From: an uncultured Collinsella sp.
GTDB lineage: Bacteria; Actinomycetota; Coriobacteriia; Coriobacteriales; Coriobacteriaceae
Length of the DNA stretch: 44,601 bases
NCBI GenBank assembly: GCA_959028445.1
Contig: CAUFRY010000014.1
Span: 1 to 44,601 of the forward strand
Direction of reading: 5' to 3'
Made by a program: the position numbers and the translations under genes. The first letter of the stretch is position 1. Every line of letters begins with the position of its first letter. Positions 41,123 to 44,601 of the stretch are shown in pieces. The notes beneath the pieces are model-generated. The model ran no database searches and was not told where the DNA came from. It saw only the letters and a program-made list of their open reading frames with translations.

Positions 41123-42553
41123 ATGGCATCGAAGAACCTTTTGCCCGTCGTCGCACTCTGCGGCGCGCTCGCAACCGGAACGCCTGTCGCCGCTTGGGCG
41201 ACTCCCGCCATGGCAGACTCCTTACCAGCAGCCCTAAGTTCCGCACCAAATCCGTCGAGCGCCATTGCGTGCAAGCGTTTTTCGATCGCACAGGCCGCGA
41301 TCTCAACCTCGGGATGCCTTCGTCGTAATACGGACGGCTCGATAGTCGTGGATATCAAGCGTTCGAACAAGGCAAACGGCTCCCAGGCGGGGTGTGCCGT
41401 CTGCACGTGGCGCTCGGTTGTGCTCGATGCGGATGGCGATCCATGCAATTTAGAGCTGCGCATCGACATCGCTTCGGTCGATGACTCGGCGAACGGAGCG
41501 AAGGTCGCCTTCGACGGTACGTTTTTTGAGAAAGGAGGCGGTATATGTCTGGGCTGCGCCGCCGCGAATGCAGACGACACGCAGCCCACCCTCTCATTCA
41601 CGGCATCGTTGCGGCTGACCAAAGCCGGTACCGATGCCATCGCGGCGGGAGAAGCGTCCCTGCTGTTCTACACCGTCAGCGCCAAAGACACAGACGCTCA
41701 TTTCGAGAAGCCAGCCGGATCACTCAGCCTTACACGAGGGATAGAGGCAGGCCCTATTGAAATCGATGCCCACGCGCAAAGCAGGCAACGCATTCTTGCC
41801 GACCCGGCGCTTCTCGAAATGGAGTGGAACGGATCCGGAGCCATCGGAATTCTCCCCTCCGCGTTTGACGCCAAGACGCTCCCCTCAAACGACGAACCCA
41901 TTAACGCAACCATACAAGAAGAGGGCGCGGACAAAGAAGCAGATGCGGGCGACACGCCGCCGCCGACAAACAGCGTCCCAGCTTCTTTCGAAGCACCGAA
42001 TGAGCCCGCTACCGATCCAAACGATACCGAGCTCTCGGACAGTCTGGGGCTTGCTGATCCTCAAGAGATAGATGAAGGTAACTGCTGCGTGCTTGCCGCG
42101 CTCGACCACACAGAGGTCATCGACGCTGCGAACATCGAAGTTGCCGCCGCCAATCAGCCCGTCCGCAAGTCAGCCATCATCGCATTTCCTGAATCCATCG
42201 AAGTCGTCTTTTTGCCATCGGGCGAGGTCGTGGCCCCAACACTGCTCACCTTGTTGGGCGCCAAGAATACACGAAACGAAATTAAAAAGGTCACGGTTGT
42301 AGACCCTGCAACCACCGCCAAGCTGCGTTTATACGCCGTTGCTCCAGACGGAGGCAAGACCTTGGAATTCGATGGTGACACACTCCTAGTCTGGCGACGT
42401 CTGGACATTATGCAAGACGTCTCGTATCAGATCGAACTCGAAGGGTTTGATCGTGCCCGCGATGCCAATATCATCGCCGCGGCTATTGAATCCCCACAGC
42501 GGCTTATGACACTGCGCTTTGATTACTATCCCTATGTCCCGACAACCACCTGA
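41123..42553 (+). CDS. Large secreted surface protein (476 aa)
   Basis: Not recognised. A signal peptide (about 1-31, ending TPAMADS) is followed by two beta-rich parts (about 45-215 and 335-476) joined by an acidic, Pro/Asp/Glu/Thr-rich linker (about 265-320). Six or more Cys occur in the first part (GCAVCTW, GICLGCAAA), so disulfides or metal binding are possible. No sorting signal or membrane anchor is visible. AAGGAG is five bases before the ATG, 18 bases after the LAxTG gene. It may be held by the LAxTG protein. Confidence 0.8.
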   Translation: MASKNLLPVVALCGALATGTPVAAWATPAMADSLPAALSSAPNPSSAIACKRFSIAQAAISTSGCLRRNTDGSIVVDIKRSNKANGSQAGCAVCTWRSVVLDADGDPCNLELRIDIASVDDSANGAKVAFDGTFFEKGGGICLGCAAANADDTQPTLSFTASLRLTKAGTDAIAAGEASLLFYTVSAKDTDAHFEKPAGSLSLTRGIEAGPIEIDAHAQSRQRILADPALLEMEWNGSGAIGILPSAFDAKTLPSNDEPINATIQEEGADKEADAGDTPPPTNSVPASFEAPNEPATDPNDTELSDSLGLADPQEIDEGNCCVLAALDHTEVIDAANIEVAAANQPVRKSAIIAFPESIEVVFLPSGEVVAPTLLTLLGAKNTRNEIKKVTVVDPATTAKLRLYAVAPDGGKTLEFDGDTLLVWRRLDIMQDVSYQIELEGFDRARDANIIAAAIESPQRLMTLRFDYYPYVPTTT

Positions 42554-42671
42554 GGCTTAAATGCTGTGCATCATTCCTAACACCACTTATATAACGTATT
42601 AGATGAGTCGCGATGTGCCTCGCATTTCGTTCTGCTACGATTGCCACGTTGGCATCAATACAGGAGGGCTC

Positions 42672-43388
42672 ATGCCGGGCTTGGGAACAATCATCAACGT
42701 TGTGCTTTTAGTTGCGGGCGGTCTTTTGGGATTAGCGGGCGGCCGCTTCATTACACCGCGCATCCAAGATACGCTCATGAAAGCATCGGGGCTGTGCGTC
42801 CTGTTTATCGGCCTTGGCGGCACCATGCAAAAGATGCTCCTTATCGATGGGAAGGCGCTGGCGACCACCGGTACCACCATGCTCATCGTCTCATTTGCGC
42901 TCGGTTCACTCATCGGCGAGGCCGTCAACTTGGAAGCCGCCATCGAGAACCTTGGCGAATGGCTCAAGCGCAAAACCGGCAGCGAGGGCGATAACGAGTT
43001 CACCAACGCTTTTGTCTCGACTTCACTCACCGTGTGTATCGGCGCCATGGCCATTGTGGGATCGATCCAGGACGGTCTGCTCGGTGACTGGTCAACGCTT
43101 GCCCTGAAAGGCGCATTGGACTGCATCATCGTCTGCACCATGACGGCGTCGCTTGGCCGCGGCTGCATTTTCTCCGCCCTGCCCGTCGCCGTGTTCCAGG
43201 GGACGATCACGTTGTTTGCCGGCGCGCTCTCCCCCATCATGACCACGGCAGCCCTCGACAGCCTTTCGCTCGTAGGCTCCATGCTCATCTTCTGCGTCGG
43301 CGTCAACCTCATCCGTCCTCAGACCTTCCGCACGGCCAATATGCTTCCCTCCGTCGTCATCGCCGTCATCTACGCCCTCCTGTTCTAA
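42672..43388 (+). CDS. DUF554 family membrane protein
   Basis: YdfK/YqgA-type DUF554 protein, 238 residues, about seven hydrophobic segments. Family wording: PGLGTIINVVLLVAGGLLGL, LCVLFIGLGGTMQKML, EAVNLEAAIENLGEWLKRK, FVSTSLTVCIGAMAIVGSIQDGLLGD and FCVGVNLIRPQTFRTANMLPS. Function is unknown; often described as a possible transporter. AGGAGG lies five bases before the ATG at 42672; an earlier in-frame Met at 42603 has no such site. Confidence 0.92.
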   Translation: MPGLGTIINVVLLVAGGLLGLAGGRFITPRIQDTLMKASGLCVLFIGLGGTMQKMLLIDGKALATTGTTMLIVSFALGSLIGEAVNLEAAIENLGEWLKRKTGSEGDNEFTNAFVSTSLTVCIGAMAIVGSIQDGLLGDWSTLALKGALDCIIVCTMTASLGRGCIFSALPVAVFQGTITLFAGALSPIMTTAALDSLSLVGSMLIFCVGVNLIRPQTFRTANMLPSVVIAVIYALLF

Positions 43389-43433
43389 ATCTATCAACGC
43401 AGCGGTATCTCGAACATCTGTTTGATGCTGTGC

Positions 43434-43439
43434 TATGAT
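43434..43439 (+). promoter_or_regulatory. Extended -10 of the TerB-N gene
   Basis: TG-C-TATGAT, 37 bases before the GTG start; no clear -35, as is usual for extended -10 promoters. Confidence 0.45.
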
Positions 43440-43475
43440 ATGAGGTCACCGTAGCTGCGTTCGAGAGGAGGAGCG

Positions 43476-44601
43476 GTGGCCGACCAGGACATCAAGATGC
43501 TCATCGAGCGCATTATGGCCGAGGCCCGGACCCATCAGTCCGCCCGCTTCTCAAACGAAATCTACGCAGACGAGCCGATTCTCAAAACCGGCCGACAGAT
43601 GCAGAATTTCCTCCCCGACCAGTACCGTAAAATGCGCGAGATATCGCGCTGGCAGGATGACCCCAAGGGCGGTGCGGGCCGCTGGCTTTCGGAAGCCGAG
43701 CTTTTTTACCGCCAGGGCCTGCTGATGGCCGACTTTGAGGATGACTATCCCTACAACGGCACCTTTAAGTCGTACTTTCCCACCTACAACGCCATGAGCG
43801 ACCGGCAGCTGCGCGGCTACTTTACCTGGCGCGCCCAAGTGCGCCGCGGGACCGTCGAGGAAACGTCTACGTCCTTTGCCTTTCTGTATCTCTATGAGCT
43901 GATTTGCGGCATCGGCGTAGATAATCCACTCGATGGTTTTAACAAGATCAAGGCCTTTTGGGATGCCTACCGCGCCTTTGAGCCCGGCATCGACCGGTTT
44001 GCACGCGTGTGGTTGCAGGACTACGCCGTGTTCCACGGGCTCGACCCCAAGCTGCTTCGTGATTCTAAAACCGTCATGTTCGATAACGCCCTTATCGAGC
44101 TACGCCGCGCAGCGCGAGACCTTGTACCAGCACCGGCACCGTCCGGCCAGACCCCTAAGCGTCGCAAAACCTCCGAGCCCACGCTCCCCCTTCCGCCCGA
44201 TGAGGTGCGCGAGGAGCGACTCATGGCCGCCATCAACGCCCTCTCCACGTACAACCTAAGTAACTCGCGGCTCGACCGCAGCCACCACCGCGATCTGCGC
44301 CACGTGGCGTGCGCCGTGTATGTCCGTATGGCGCGCTACTATGACACGCACCGAAAGACCGACATCGTGGCGAGCTTATTTGGGGAGGAGACGGCCATGC
44401 CCTACACCATGTTTGCCTCGGCCGTATTCTTTGCGCCCGAGCGCCACGAGGACTGCGAATATCGCCTGGACCCCATTCACATCTACCGCTGCCAAAACGG
44501 CTTTTGGGAATGCATGCGAATTCACGGCAGCAGGCAAAAAAGCAGCAAGCTTGGTGAGATGATGCGCGCCTGCGACCAACGCCTACGCCTGGCCCTAGAC
44601 C
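43476..44601 (+). CDS. TerB-N domain protein, 3' end outside window
   Basis: The frame opens at GTG 43476 (AGGAGG four bases upstream) and stays open to the window end, at least 375 residues. Residues ~65-150 match the TerB N-terminal domain: KGGAGRWLSEAELFYRQG, SYFPTYNAMSDRQLRGYFTWRAQVRRG and FAFLYLYELICGIG. A Pro-rich basic spacer (about 222-245) and a second helical region follow; a TerB-C domain may lie beyond the edge. TerB-N/TerB-C proteins are linked to tellurite-type stress systems, phage defence and surface processes, but their biochemistry is unknown. It is a single plus-strand gene behind the DUF554 gene. Confidence 0.85.
   Translation, partial: MADQDIKMLIERIMAEARTHQSARFSNEIYADEPILKTGRQMQNFLPDQYRKMREISRWQDDPKGGAGRWLSEAELFYRQGLLMADFEDDYPYNGTFKSYFPTYNAMSDRQLRGYFTWRAQVRRGTVEETSTSFAFLYLYELICGIGVDNPLDGFNKIKAFWDAYRAFEPGIDRFARVWLQDYAVFHGLDPKLLRDSKTVMFDNALIELRRAARDLVPAPAPSGQTPKRRKTSEPTLPLPPDEVREERLMAAINALSTYNLSNSRLDRSHHRDLRHVACAVYVRMARYYDTHRKTDIVASLFGEETAMPYTMFASAVFFAPERHEDCEYRLDPIHIYRCQNGFWECMRIHGSRQKSSKLGEMMRACDQRLRLALD

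Overview
The window reads as chromosome of a high-GC, gut-type Actinomycetota, most like Collinsella or a close relative in the Coriobacteriia. That placement is inference from the GC-rich codon use and the gene set: single-chain PurL, an Etf-linked lactate dehydrogenase operon, an LAxTG surface protein and intergenic palindromes. No 16S gene is present to confirm it. About 32 protein genes are supported, plus one intact tRNA-Leu(CAA), two gene remnants or broken genes, several repeat families and many hairpin terminators.

Layout. 1-2130: the infC-rpmI-rplT operon (minus strand) behind a long leader with an attenuator-like terminator, then a tRNA-Leu gene and a truncated copy of its 3' end. 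2168-11406: minus-strand housekeeping genes, namely a transglutaminase-like protein, class II fructose-bisphosphate aldolase, an MBL hydrolase, bifunctional Rel, and a RecJ nuclease fused to a RecQ-like helicase. 11629-16203: a bile acid:sodium symporter family gene, a DUF4931/GalT-like gene with cutC, and an orphan membrane protein with a C-terminal zinc ribbon, bracketed by two copies of a 69-bp hairpin repeat. 16217-21460: a complete LIV-type branched-chain amino acid ABC transporter (livJHMGF) with a collapsed second livJ upstream.

21660-30842: homoserine dehydrogenase, a BaiA-like short-chain dehydrogenase, a 62-bp-period tandem repeat, a CPA2 antiporter, the large purL and a DMT transporter. 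30941-35380: a frameshifted GGDEF gene, kdgT, azlCD and an HD hydrolase. 35377-39002: a lactate dehydrogenase/EtfB/EtfA operon of the electron-confurcating type. 39348-42553: a run of five small, mostly secreted proteins of unknown function, one with an LAxTG sortase signal. 42672 to the end: a DUF554 membrane protein and the 5' part of a TerB-N protein.

Themes. LIV uptake, AzlCD export and homoserine dehydrogenase point to active amino acid traffic. The Etf/LDH operon points to anaerobic lactate oxidation. The most unusual items are the RecJ-helicase fusion, the likely non-AUG start of infC beside an attenuator, the two intergenic repeat types, and the undescribed surface-protein cluster.
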